Assembly: GCA_011050085.1 (NCBI GenBank)
Contig: DRGL01000033.1
Location: 1 to 41,717, forward strand
Direction: 5' to 3'
Length of the DNA: 41,717 nt
Source of the DNA: Pricia antarctica
Lineage (GTDB): Bacteria > Bacteroidota > Bacteroidia > Flavobacteriales > Flavobacteriaceae
Every line of letters begins with the position of its first letter. Position 1 is the first letter of the stretch. Below are positions 1-9,350 of this stretch, in pieces. Below the pieces are notes generated by a model that was not told the DNA's origin, did no database searches, and saw nothing but the letters and a program-made list of their open reading frames with translations. The position numbers and the translations under genes are program-made.

Positions 1-405
1 GAAACCCTTGATCTAACCTCGAAACCTGTGGTCGCTAGTCATGGTGGGGCTTTTTCGGTGTGTAAGCATTTTAGAAATTCAACAGATGATCAGCTCAAGG
101 CGCTTGCCGAGAACGGAGGGGTAATAGGAATGTATTTTTTTTCTGAATATTTAGCTAAGGAAAGGGCTAACGTAACCTTAGAAACGTTTATGAAGCACCT
201 TACCCATGCGGTTGATCTTCTTGGAGTTGATCACGTTGGTATAGGTTCTGATTTTGACGGGGGAATCGAACTACTCTATGAGGATGTTCTAAAATTGGTC
301 GATGTCACAAAAGCGATGATGGAATATGGTTTTTCGAAGGACGAGATAAAAAAAATATGGGGACTTAATTTTGTTCGTGTTTTAGAACAGAACATAGACG
401 CTTGA
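1..405 (+). CDS. Membrane dipeptidase (peptidase family M19), C-terminal part
   Basis: The reading frame is open from base 1, so the 5' end of the gene lies outside the window; about 134 codons remain. The peptide reads like the C-terminal third of the M19 (renal dipeptidase-like) family: a 'PVVASH' strand, the segment 'DDQLKALAENGGVIGMYF', and the signature 'DHVGIGSDFDGG', which lines the active site of the binuclear zinc TIM barrel. Family members hydrolyse dipeptides, often with a D-residue. The export signal, if any, would be in the missing part. It is followed by 89 bp of non-coding DNA and the esterase at 495. The family call is firm; substrate and cellular location cannot be judged from this fragment. 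Confidence 0.88.
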   Translation, partial: ETLDLTSKPVVASHGGAFSVCKHFRNSTDDQLKALAENGGVIGMYFFSEYLAKERANVTLETFMKHLTHAVDLLGVDHVGIGSDFDGGIELLYEDVLKLVDVTKAMMEYGFSKDEIKKIWGLNFVRVLEQNIDA

Positions 406-494
406 TTTACCATCTCCGTATTTATGGTTCGTTATTGATTTCCTATTAAAATCCTTTAATTTAAAGGACGCAAACCAAATAATATAAGATTATT

Positions 495-2657
495 ATGCAA
501 TGTTACAAACTTAAAAGATTGTACACCCTCCTGTTTTTTATAGTAGCATTCCAAACCATACTTCCCCAAAGTCAGCTCGAGATACTACCTCAATGGAAGC
601 AACACAGCGACGCCCCCAATTCACTATATCATCATATCGCAAAACAAGCTTATAGCCAATTGAGCGAACGTAATAAAATAATTAACGAATTGGATAGCTT
701 GTCAGATTGGAAAGGGAGACAAAGTACAGTTAGTTCGATCTTGAACGACATTTTGGGGCCATTTCCTGCTAAGACTCCATTAAATGCAAAGATTACCCGC
801 ACCATTGATAAAGGTTCCTATCGATTGGAGCACATTGTTTTTGAATCCCAACCAGGATTATATGTTACATCTACCCTATTCATACCGAAATTTAAAAAAG
901 AAAAGAAACTACCATCGATAATTTACTGTAGTGGTCATGATTCTGATGGATACCACGGAAATTACCAGCAAATGATTCTAAATCTAGTTGCAAAGGGATT
1001 TATTGTCTTTGCTTTTGATCCTATAGACCAAGGGGAACGTCTTGAGAATGATGACCGTAAGAATAAGACGTTTGAAATTCCGGGATGGCATTCGTATTTA
1101 GGAGCGCAAGCACTGATTGTAGGAAGCTCGCAGGCTAAATATATGATTTGGGATGGCATACGGGCCATCGACTATCTTATTTCCCGAAAAGAGGTCGACC
1201 CAAATAGAATTGGAATAACCGGACGTTCTGGCGGCGGAACTCAATCTGCCCAAATTGCGGCAATGGACCATCGAATTTACGCTTGCGCACCTGAAAATTA
1301 CATTACGAATTACACTCGATTATTTCAATCCATTGGTCCGCAAGATGCAGAGCAAAATCTTTACCATGCGATTGCAAAGGGTATAGACCATGCCGACCTT
1401 TTATCGGTTAGGGCTCCAAAACCTGCATTAATTATAGGTACGACAAATGATATTTTCAGTATTCAAGGTTTTAGGGAAACTGCAGAAGAAGTATCCAAAG
1501 TATATCAGGCTTACGGGAAAGAGGATAACTTTAATTCTGTAGAAGATGTTTTTATCCATGGATCAACAAAAAAGAATAACGAAGCAATGTATTCTTTTTT
1601 TCAAAGACATTTAAATAATCCCGGTACTCCCGAAGAAGAGGAAGTTCAATTCTTGGGACAAAACGAGATTCGCGTTACACCTACCGGTCAGGTTTCCTCT
1701 TCCCTAAAAGGAAATACCATCTTTGACCTAAATCGAAAGGAAGCTAAACGATTGAGTGGAAATATCGAAAATTCTAGAAAAAATTTAACTGAACATCTTT
1801 CCCAAGTATTGATTTCAGCGAAAAACCTGGCGGGAATTATTAATCCATCTACAATTAATGAACCTGTATTCTCGGGTCGCATTGAAAAGGAAAGTTATGT
1901 TATCGATAAATATTTCGTAAAAGGTGAAGGTGATTATGTCATACCTTATTTATTAATTATCCCCAATGAATCTAGTAATAAAGCCCTACTATATATAAGT
2001 CCGTCTGGAAAACCAACCGAAGCCGATGAGAGTGATGAGATTAAATGGTTTGTAGATAAGGGCTTTACTGTATTGGCGCCCGACATGATTGGTATTGGTG
2101 AAATGGGTCCCATAGATTTGCCGAAAGGATCAAACATAAATGGCGTTTCCTATAGTATCTGGTTCGCCTCGATGCTTGTCGGAAGAAGTATTTTGGGGAT
2201 AAGGACAGGTGATCTTATGCGGTTGACCAATGTTTTGGATGAGATTAATAATATTAAAGAAATCTATGCTCTTGCTAAAAATGAAATGTCTCCACTTTTA
2301 CTTCATGCGGCAGCTTTTGATTCCAGAATCAGCCGAATTGCACTAGTTGACCCTCTTACTTCTTATAGTTCATTAGTTTATAATCGCTATTATGATCCAC
2401 GATTTGTGCATAGTATCGTTCCCGGAGCACTTACCTCATATGATCTCCCCGATATTGCCGGAACCTTGGCACCCCGTAAGCTGATGATTGTCGGGCTAGC
2501 GGGCGGCGGTTCGCCAACTAAAACCCTTATTGAGAATCAGGATATGGGCATCATTCGAAAGGCATACAAACTTCGCAATGCCTCCCATCAGTTTAAGATT
2601 AAGCTAAATGAACCTGAAAAGGTAGTAAATAGTTGGTTTTCTGATTGGATAAAGTAA
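495..2657 (+). CDS. Secreted acetyl-xylan-esterase-like double alpha/beta hydrolase
   Basis: A 720-residue protein with an N-terminal signal peptide (hydrophobic about residues 9-22, Q after the likely cut). Residues 80-380 form an alpha/beta hydrolase like the AXE1/acetyl xylan esterase group: nucleophile motif 'GRSGGG' with Ser245, probable acid Asp319 ('GTTNDIF') and base His355 ('VFIHGS'). Residues about 450-720 look like a second hydrolase fold ('GFTVLAPDMIGIGEMG', 'LAPRKLMIVGLAGGG'), but where the nucleophile elbow should be there is 'ALAKNEMSPLLLHAAA', with no GxSxG. The second half is therefore probably non-catalytic. The expected role is removal of acetyl or other acyl groups from a polysaccharide outside the cytoplasm. 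The tandem architecture is unlike a single-domain AXE1 enzyme (about 300 residues). Substrate is inferred from family only. Confidence 0.8.
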   Translation: MQCYKLKRLYTLLFFIVAFQTILPQSQLEILPQWKQHSDAPNSLYHHIAKQAYSQLSERNKIINELDSLSDWKGRQSTVSSILNDILGPFPAKTPLNAKITRTIDKGSYRLEHIVFESQPGLYVTSTLFIPKFKKEKKLPSIIYCSGHDSDGYHGNYQQMILNLVAKGFIVFAFDPIDQGERLENDDRKNKTFEIPGWHSYLGAQALIVGSSQAKYMIWDGIRAIDYLISRKEVDPNRIGITGRSGGGTQSAQIAAMDHRIYACAPENYITNYTRLFQSIGPQDAEQNLYHAIAKGIDHADLLSVRAPKPALIIGTTNDIFSIQGFRETAEEVSKVYQAYGKEDNFNSVEDVFIHGSTKKNNEAMYSFFQRHLNNPGTPEEEEVQFLGQNEIRVTPTGQVSSSLKGNTIFDLNRKEAKRLSGNIENSRKNLTEHLSQVLISAKNLAGIINPSTINEPVFSGRIEKESYVIDKYFVKGEGDYVIPYLLIIPNESSNKALLYISPSGKPTEADESDEIKWFVDKGFTVLAPDMIGIGEMGPIDLPKGSNINGVSYSIWFASMLVGRSILGIRTGDLMRLTNVLDEINNIKEIYALAKNEMSPLLLHAAAFDSRISRIALVDPLTSYSSLVYNRYYDPRFVHSIVPGALTSYDLPDIAGTLAPRKLMIVGLAGGGSPTKTLIENQDMGIIRKAYKLRNASHQFKIKLNEPEKVVNSWFSDWIK

Positions 2658-2817
2658 ATATTAAAGAGCACTATTTGAGGATTGACATGGCCTGGTTTGA
2701 TGGTTCAGCCGCCCATTGCCGAATATGTGTATCGATAATAGGAATATATCTATTAACTGAACGATCGTTAATTGGTTAATTTGACCCAGAATCTATTGAA
2801 AACCTAAATAGAAGCTT

Positions 2818-4248
2818 ATGAAGTTGTTATCAACATTAAAACCGGTATTAATCATTGCACTGGTTACCGTAACTCGATTCGGCTGCGCGCAGACCGCCAA
2901 AACGCTCCCAGATGAAAAGATATGCGAGGTAAGCTCGGTTTCCATAAACAATATTTACAAAGAGTTCGATGGTCAATGGCAAGGCATAACTGCGGCCTCG
3001 GATGGCAATTGTTATTTTTCTTCGTCTACTCATTCCATTGCTAGAGGGGCAGGTTTTCATAAGTTTAATCCGGAAACCAAGGAGCATACCATGCTTGTGG
3101 AGGACATGACATTGTTATGTGGAGAAGAAGGTCAGGGCTCTCAACAAGGGAAAATTCACAGCCCCATTGTCGAACATAAGGGCTGGCTTTATTTTTCTAC
3201 TCATCTATCCAACTATTGGAAGGAAGGGATCGAAAACTATCCTGGCGCACATCTTATCGGTTATGAAATGGCAACCGGAAAATTTAGGGACTTCGGAATA
3301 GTTCTACCAAAATATTCGATATACTCTGCAGTTAACATAGACCCAATTCGAGATAAGATATATGTCTTCGTTGCTCCGTTTAGGGAGAAGGATATAAATA
3401 CCGATGGATGTCATCTGTATAGTGTGGATATTGCTTCAGGTGAAAAAAAAGACCTTGGCAAGCTCACCGATGGACAGGGAGGTGCGTCTTTCTGGTTTTA
3501 CGTCGACGACAAGGGCAATTGCTGGTTCACCCTTTGGAAAGCACATACCAAATACCAAGAGGATCAAGGTAATCTTTACTGCTATCGGCCCGACAGCGGG
3601 AAAATTGAAATATATAAAGATGTTTTGCCTGAAGGGGAACTTATAAATGGTACTCCGGTTACTGACCAAAAGAAAATAAAGGAATCGGCATGGACTTGGG
3701 CAAAGGCCTCCCCGGATAGAACAAAGTGTTATTTTACTATGGGTACTTCGGGCGGAGGTGACGAACGTCTATGGATTTTTGACCCATCAGAGAACATACG
3801 ATCAGGCAAGGCCTTTCAAGATATCGCGTATATCGGCTCCACTTTTCTTCAAACCGATATGGGTGGTGACAGACTATACTTTATTCAATATGCCGACCTA
3901 GATGATGAAAGAAATAAAGTTGCGGAAATACAAAGGGATAAAGATCCCAAAATTGTGGGCTACGGGGAGAGCCTGCATTTGAGAAGCGTTTCAATTGATC
4001 CTAAGAGCGATAACAAAGTGGTTGACCATGGCAAACTTGTCGATCAAGATGGCCGTGCGGCCCGCTTTATCAATTCAATGGCTGCCGACGACCAAGGGAG
4101 GGTCTTCATGTATGGAAGCTGGTATATCAAATCTTACAAAGAAGCTACCCTGCAATATCAATGGGCGGAACATCCTAATGGGCGCCTTTTTAAAATGATG
4201 GACAGGGGCGAATTTTTTGCCATGGCAGAGGGTTTAGTACCTCAATGA
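2818..4248 (+). CDS. Secreted beta-propeller protein, paralogue 1
   Basis: 476 residues with a signal peptide (hydrophobic 8-20, then 'FGCAQT'; the Cys lacks a good lipobox, so Sec signal peptidase I cleavage after CAQ is as likely). The rest is a succession of short beta-strand motifs ending in 'F/Y-x-P-x-T/S-G' turns ('FHKFNPETKEH', 'LIGYEMATGKFRDFGI', 'LYCYRPDSGKIEIY'), as expected for a six- to eight-bladed propeller. The strongest conserved block is 'QGKIHSPIVEHKGWLYFSTH' (residues 110-129), shared with the gene at 6060. Aromatic and histidine residues in such loops could bind or cleave sugar. Propeller polysaccharide lyases (PL22, PL24, PL25) have this fold, but I cannot assign it to any of them. 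Probable role: binding or depolymerising a glycan in the periplasm or at the surface. Confidence 0.7.
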   Translation: MKLLSTLKPVLIIALVTVTRFGCAQTAKTLPDEKICEVSSVSINNIYKEFDGQWQGITAASDGNCYFSSSTHSIARGAGFHKFNPETKEHTMLVEDMTLLCGEEGQGSQQGKIHSPIVEHKGWLYFSTHLSNYWKEGIENYPGAHLIGYEMATGKFRDFGIVLPKYSIYSAVNIDPIRDKIYVFVAPFREKDINTDGCHLYSVDIASGEKKDLGKLTDGQGGASFWFYVDDKGNCWFTLWKAHTKYQEDQGNLYCYRPDSGKIEIYKDVLPEGELINGTPVTDQKKIKESAWTWAKASPDRTKCYFTMGTSGGGDERLWIFDPSENIRSGKAFQDIAYIGSTFLQTDMGGDRLYFIQYADLDDERNKVAEIQRDKDPKIVGYGESLHLRSVSIDPKSDNKVVDHGKLVDQDGRAARFINSMAADDQGRVFMYGSWYIKSYKEATLQYQWAEHPNGRLFKMMDRGEFFAMAEGLVPQ

Positions 4249-4324
4249 TAGATAATACTGATATGGGTTTAATAAGTATCTAACCGTTTTAAACCTAAAA
4301 GGCCGCCGTAGCAAAATCAAAACT

Positions 4325-5944
4325 ATGATAAGAATTGAGTATACTTTTTTGGGATTTTCGATATTGTTTTTCCTGTTCAATTTTCAAGTTTCTGGGCAGA
4401 TACAATTTGAGGACGTAACCGAAAAGGCGGGTCTCGTGGAACCTTTAAAAGGTATGATGGGACATGGGGCTGCCTGGGGCGATGTCAATGGAGATGGATT
4501 TCCTGATTTGTTCGTAGGAACATTTTCTGATAGGCCAGATAGCATTTACAATGTTCGAGGTCATATAACCGGTCCGGCACCCGACAAACTATTGATTAGC
4601 CAAGGCGACGGCACCTTTAAAGAAATTAAAGACAGCCCAATTAGAGTGGCCGGGAGAAATTCAGGGGCAGTATTTGCTGATTTCGATAACGATGGAGACC
4701 TCGACTTGGTGACTACACACCAATCTTTTGAGGGTACGAAACACCAAAAACCCAATAACTTCATTTATGATAACGATGGTTTAGGGAATTTTACCGATGT
4801 AACCGAGGAGTCTGGTTTGGATTTTGGTTGGCCTTTCTTGGGGAGAAACGCTTTTGTTTTTGATTATGATGGCGATGGTTTGTTGGATTTGTTAATGCAA
4901 GAAGATTTCCTGCGCGCCGACGTTTCTGGAGGAGACTCAAGACTTATGAAAAATATAGGCAGTCTAAAGTTCGAAGACGTTACTGCCAAGGCCAATCTGC
5001 CCCATGGCTATAGAACGGGACTCTACGGACTCGGCGGGGTTGTAGGCGATATAAATGGTGATGGCTGGCCCGACATTTTTTTTGCCCACAGTTGCAGAAT
5101 GTTCATTAACGACAGGAACGGCGAGTTTCATGAAAAGGTGTATCGCATGGTCGAAAAGAAGTACACCGATCCAGGTACCACAAACCCGAATTGGACCTGT
5201 GGTGCCGATTTTGCCGACATCGATAATGACGGAGATATGGATCTTGTTATGGGGGAACACTACACCGGTAATGATGTCATTGATAGATTGTTCGTCTTCC
5301 TAAATGAGGGCAATGACGAAAATGGAGACCCCATTTTAAATGATGTAACCAAGGAATCAGGAATTAAAGCACCCGAATGGCGCGCACCAAACTTACAATT
5401 ACACGATTTTGATAATGATGGATTGGTAGACCTGATGGTGACAAACTTTACCAGCTTTCTTTATAAAAATAATGGATTGGAAGACGGAATTCCACAATTT
5501 GCAGAGCCCCTAACTTCAGGAGCTAAAGAAGGTCTTGGGTATTGGGCCAGTGGACCATTGGCCGACTACGACCGGGATGGAAGGGTTGATTTTTTCGGTG
5601 CGGAATGGGAGCCCGAGGCACCGTCACTCCTGTTGCGCAACGTTACTCCGAATGCGGAAAATTATTTGGATGTGATATTGAATCTGCAAAAATCAGCAAA
5701 TCGTAATGGTATAGGGGCCAAGGTCGAAATATTTCAGAAAGGACGGCTAGGAATTAAGGAAGGACTTCTTGGAACCAGAATAATTTCAGTTTCTACCGGT
5801 TATAGTTCGGCATATGAGGCCATAGCACATTTTGGTCTTCCTAGTCAACAAAATGTAGATGTTAAGGTGACAATGCCTACGGATGGAAAGGTGCATATGA
5901 AAAAGAATGTATCTCCAAACCAGCTGTTCGTGCTTAGAGAATAA
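4325..5944 (+). CDS. FG-GAP/VCBS seven-repeat propeller with ASPIC/UnbV C-terminus
   Basis: 539 residues with a signal peptide ending near 'VSGQIQF'. Seven calcium-loop repeats of DxDxDG type are visible in order: 'DVNGDGFPDL', 'DFDNDGDLDL', 'DYDGDGLLDL', 'DINGDGWPDI', 'DIDNDGDMDL', 'DFDNDGLVDL', 'DYDRDGRVDF', fitting a seven-bladed integrin-alpha-like propeller. The last about 100 residues ('NRNGIGAKVEIF', 'GYSSAYEAIAHFGL') are the ASPIC/UnbV domain found in CRTAC1-like proteins. Such proteins are extracellular and calcium-binding; a biochemical role is not established for most. It sits between two propellers of a different family, and a paralogue occurs at 37558. Confident for domain content, open for function. 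Confidence 0.85.
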   Translation: MIRIEYTFLGFSILFFLFNFQVSGQIQFEDVTEKAGLVEPLKGMMGHGAAWGDVNGDGFPDLFVGTFSDRPDSIYNVRGHITGPAPDKLLISQGDGTFKEIKDSPIRVAGRNSGAVFADFDNDGDLDLVTTHQSFEGTKHQKPNNFIYDNDGLGNFTDVTEESGLDFGWPFLGRNAFVFDYDGDGLLDLLMQEDFLRADVSGGDSRLMKNIGSLKFEDVTAKANLPHGYRTGLYGLGGVVGDINGDGWPDIFFAHSCRMFINDRNGEFHEKVYRMVEKKYTDPGTTNPNWTCGADFADIDNDGDMDLVMGEHYTGNDVIDRLFVFLNEGNDENGDPILNDVTKESGIKAPEWRAPNLQLHDFDNDGLVDLMVTNFTSFLYKNNGLEDGIPQFAEPLTSGAKEGLGYWASGPLADYDRDGRVDFFGAEWEPEAPSLLLRNVTPNAENYLDVILNLQKSANRNGIGAKVEIFQKGRLGIKEGLLGTRIISVSTGYSSAYEAIAHFGLPSQQNVDVKVTMPTDGKVHMKKNVSPNQLFVLRE

Positions 5945-6059
5945 TGTCATGTAGAGCACGGATTTTGATTTCAGTGTCATAGAATAATACGGAGAACACG
6001 GCTTTAGGCCAAAAATGGTTTTTAACGCCCTAGCGGTATAAGTAATTTAATACAAAATT

Positions 6060-7433
6060 ATGAGCATTATGAAATATTTTAAATCTAGAATATTTAAAAA
6101 GTCGAACTTCCTATTTTTAGCGTTATTCATATCTATTATCTCTAATGTCATTGCGCAATCGGATGCAGTAGGGTCTTTGTATATGGAAGGTCCTGTAATA
6201 GGGGAGATGATCGATGCCGGATTTCTGTATGGGGATTCAAATTATAATGCTATCGCCTATGCCTCCGACGGAAATGTATATTATGTAATCTGTTCCCACA
6301 ACAAAAAATCGAGCGCACAGTTTTTTCGATATGATCCGCGTACTGGTTCCGTTGACAATTTAGGTGACCTTACCGATATTGTTGGTGAGGATAGAACGAA
6401 AGTTATAAATCAAGGCAAGGTTCACTGTGATCTGTACGAGCACGACGGTAAACTTTGGTTCGGAACCCACGCCGGGTCCTATGACCGGACTTATCCTGGA
6501 GGCCATATTATGAATTATGATATTAAAACCCGCGAATTCAAGGATTTTGGCATACCCGCACCACATGAGGGATTAGTAGCACTCACTATGGACAAGGAAA
6601 GAGAAAGAATGTATGCAGTTACATGGCCTGGTTACTCGTTTCTCTACTATGATATAAAAACGGACAAAGTGGAACGATGGCAGGAAGCTATTGCCCCCGT
6701 CAACCAACAAGGACCACGCTCATTGGGAGTGGATTCCAATACCGGTAATGCCTACTGGCATACTATGGACAAATCGATACAAGTTTTCGACTATGAAAGC
6801 GAAGAAGTCAGTACACTCAAAAATCCAAATTTCGATCAGCCTATGTACAATGTTCCTATGGGCAAGGAAGGTGCCAACTATTACGTCAACGTTGCGTGGC
6901 GATCAATCAAATGGAGCGAAGCCTATCAAAAATTCTACGGGGTGATGTATTTCAGTGACTGGTTAGTTTCCTTTGATCCAAAAACAGAGGAATTGGAAAT
7001 TCTCGACCGAATAGCCGCCTCTCCAAACCGTAAATCGGGCGGCGTAGATTATACCTCCCTCGCCTTTGAGCTTTCCGACGACGGCAAGACGGTTTATTAC
7101 ATTGCCCCTTACACCACCGTGAATGACGATGGTTCACCTGGGGATTCAGAAATTCACCTAGTGACATACGATATTGCGCTTCGAAAGTATATTGACCATG
7201 GCCCGATCGAGCTTAATGACGGCCGTCGACCAAGATACTGTCAAGGTATGGAAATAGGAAGTAACGGAATGCTATATATCGTGGGATGGGCTAAGATGAC
7301 CGATCATAACAGTGAAAGGTGGAAAAAGAAGTATGAAATTGACAAAGGTGGAAAACCTGCTATGAATATAGAGCAAAGTGTCGATTTACAAGAAATTAAC
7401 TTAATCGAGATTAAGAATCCCTTGGTAAAATGA
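6060..7433 (+). CDS. Secreted beta-propeller protein, paralogue 2
   Basis: 457 residues; signal peptide with hydrophobic core about residues 17-31 and 'NVIAQSDA' cleavage region. A second Met at residue 4 could also be the start. It carries the same core block as the protein at 2818: 'INQGKVHCDLYEHDGKLWF' followed by 'GTHAG', then 'YPGGHIMNYDIKTREF', matching 'YPGAHLIGYEMATGKF' in paralogue 1. The two conserved His (122 and 137 here; 114 and 129 in paralogue 1) keep an identical 15-residue spacing. Other blades end in 'YDIKTDKVERW', 'FDYESEEVSTL', 'FDPKTEELEIL'. No known catalytic signature is recognised. Probable periplasmic or surface glycan-processing or glycan-binding protein. Confidence 0.7.
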   Translation: MSIMKYFKSRIFKKSNFLFLALFISIISNVIAQSDAVGSLYMEGPVIGEMIDAGFLYGDSNYNAIAYASDGNVYYVICSHNKKSSAQFFRYDPRTGSVDNLGDLTDIVGEDRTKVINQGKVHCDLYEHDGKLWFGTHAGSYDRTYPGGHIMNYDIKTREFKDFGIPAPHEGLVALTMDKERERMYAVTWPGYSFLYYDIKTDKVERWQEAIAPVNQQGPRSLGVDSNTGNAYWHTMDKSIQVFDYESEEVSTLKNPNFDQPMYNVPMGKEGANYYVNVAWRSIKWSEAYQKFYGVMYFSDWLVSFDPKTEELEILDRIAASPNRKSGGVDYTSLAFELSDDGKTVYYIAPYTTVNDDGSPGDSEIHLVTYDIALRKYIDHGPIELNDGRRPRYCQGMEIGSNGMLYIVGWAKMTDHNSERWKKKYEIDKGGKPAMNIEQSVDLQEINLIEIKNPLVK

Positions 7434-7634
7434 TTTCGGCTTGTTTACGGCCTAAAAAGAACTATTGTTTATCTCAAGAATATCATTAATCCATTGATAT
7501 CTCAACACTATTTTTTGAAAGGCCCCTACAATGTAACTACACCATTCTGGTATGATGTACCTTAACTTATCATTCATATTAAGGTTTGCCTCCTTCAATC
7601 TACAAAATGCTAAAGTCAGACTAATTTAAATTTT

Positions 7635-9203
7635 ATGAGAACTATAATAGGCAATGTCATCAATTTCGTTTTAGTCTTATTATCGGTTTCTTGCAACCAA
7701 TTTAATTATAGGAAAGTGAACAACAATCAGGTAGAAAAATGGCCACCCGAACTCCCAACTTCCAACGAAAAAGGAGTGGCCACCCTAGAAACGGAAGAGT
7801 TTTTAGAAGTTCCCAATGGCGTTCAACGCATATTGGATACCATATCCGATTATTCGCTATCGGTTGCCGAAGTTGCCCCAAAAATTGAGCTAGTCTACCA
7901 TGATCAATTGCCCAATGCCGCACTTAACGGCGTTGGATGGTCATCTTGGGGTGATTTGTGTGTGGCAAGCGATGGGTCGGTCTATTCCGGAACAGGAAAT
8001 CATTGGGGCATCCAAAAAGGAGAGGCCTTTGTGTATAGATGGCAGCCTTCGACCAGGGTAATAAGCAAAGTTGCAGACTTAAATGCTATTAGCGAAACGA
8101 AATCTGAAGAAGTGCATTTTTCCAAGGTGCACGCCGGCATCTTCGAAGGTAATGATAAAAAAATCTATTTTACCGGTACGCTTGACGATGGAGGATTGGC
8201 GGCAAGTGAAGAAATGCTTGATAAATGGACCGAACATGTTGTCGGCGGCAAACTTTTTCAATACAATCCCGTTACAGGAAAAACCGTAATCTATGCCGAC
8301 TTCCCCAGAGCAACGGTAACTGCTACCACTGAATACGACGCGAAACGGAATATTCTATATTGTGCTCTCGAAGGCGACCCTGAGGGCTTTGCCTTTGGAG
8401 CATTTGATATGGATGAGAAAAAATGGATTTATACAGGTAGTCCTGGGCAGATTACCAATGACAGGAACTTTATGTTAGATAGTGAGGGCAATGTATATTT
8501 TAACGGTAATGAGAGTTTCGAACATACTGGTGTTAGGTTGAACAGTTTAGAGGAAGAATGGCAGAGGACCAAACAACAAAAAGAGGGCAAGGTTATACTA
8601 TCTAGTAAAAAATCTAAAATTCTCGATCAACGAATACATAAAAATGCAGATACCTATACAACTTTATTAAAGTATGATCCCAAAATTAACGAAGTCGTTT
8701 TGACCAATTCCTTTTTGACAAGTGAAGGGATTCGCTCCTCCACTAGGGAATCAAAAGAGGGATACATATACGGTTCTACCATGGGTGGCGAACTATTTCG
8801 TTATTCACCCATAATTGATGAAATGAAATTACTGGGATCAAATTTTCTTAAAAAAGGCGAATATATAACCGTCTGTGTACTTTCTCCTGACGAAAAGTTT
8901 CTGTATTACCTTCCAGGTGCTCACGGATCGGCAGGGTTTTCAGGAACGCCTATTATTCAGTACAATATCGAAAATAGGCAACAAAAGGCCTTGGCATTTT
9001 TAAGCCAGCCCATGGTTAAGGCATTTCAGTATTCCCCAGGGGGTACATTCGGTTCTAAATTAAGTGAAGACGGTTCAAAATTATACGTTGGTTTGAATGG
9101 GTCTGGTTCGGGTAATCTAAAACCAAAGGAGCATGATGGAGGGTTTGGACTTACCTCTTTTGTGGTGGTTCATATACCTAGTGAGGAACGATCTGGAAAC
9201 TAA
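7635..9203 (+). CDS. Lipoprotein beta-propeller, paralogue 3 (divergent)
   Basis: 522 residues beginning with a lipoprotein-type signal 'LVLLSVSCNQF' (Cys20), so it is probably anchored in a membrane by lipidation. It shares the propeller pattern of the genes at 2818 and 6060: 'SDGSVYSGTGNHWG', 'HFSKVHAGIFEGNDKKIYF', 'LFQYNPVTGKTVIYADF', 'LFRYSPIIDEMKLLG'. The K-V-H element is kept, but the second conserved His of the T-H pair is replaced ('YFTGTLDDGG'), so if those histidines are catalytic this copy may be a binding protein or act differently. It lies 201 bp after paralogue 2; the gap shows no recognisable element. Function unassigned. Confidence 0.65.
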   Translation: MRTIIGNVINFVLVLLSVSCNQFNYRKVNNNQVEKWPPELPTSNEKGVATLETEEFLEVPNGVQRILDTISDYSLSVAEVAPKIELVYHDQLPNAALNGVGWSSWGDLCVASDGSVYSGTGNHWGIQKGEAFVYRWQPSTRVISKVADLNAISETKSEEVHFSKVHAGIFEGNDKKIYFTGTLDDGGLAASEEMLDKWTEHVVGGKLFQYNPVTGKTVIYADFPRATVTATTEYDAKRNILYCALEGDPEGFAFGAFDMDEKKWIYTGSPGQITNDRNFMLDSEGNVYFNGNESFEHTGVRLNSLEEEWQRTKQQKEGKVILSSKKSKILDQRIHKNADTYTTLLKYDPKINEVVLTNSFLTSEGIRSSTRESKEGYIYGSTMGGELFRYSPIIDEMKLLGSNFLKKGEYITVCVLSPDEKFLYYLPGAHGSAGFSGTPIIQYNIENRQQKALAFLSQPMVKAFQYSPGGTFGSKLSEDGSKLYVGLNGSGSGNLKPKEHDGGFGLTSFVVVHIPSEERSGN

Positions 9204-9350
9204 TCGATTATAATTCATTTTACCGAAACCGGTATTCACTCTTGCGTCGACCAGGTATAGCTTTCGATTTGTCAGGAAAGTAATGAATACATGCTTCGTT
9301 TCAAGCGAACCGCGAGTCAGTAATTTTGCCTCAACAGAAAACTATCTAAT

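Noticed and set aside
2818-7433. Calling the propellers ulvan lyases (PL24/PL25)
   Set aside because: Only the fold type and a His pair are similar; His spacing and neighbours (no sulfatase, no GH105) do not support it.
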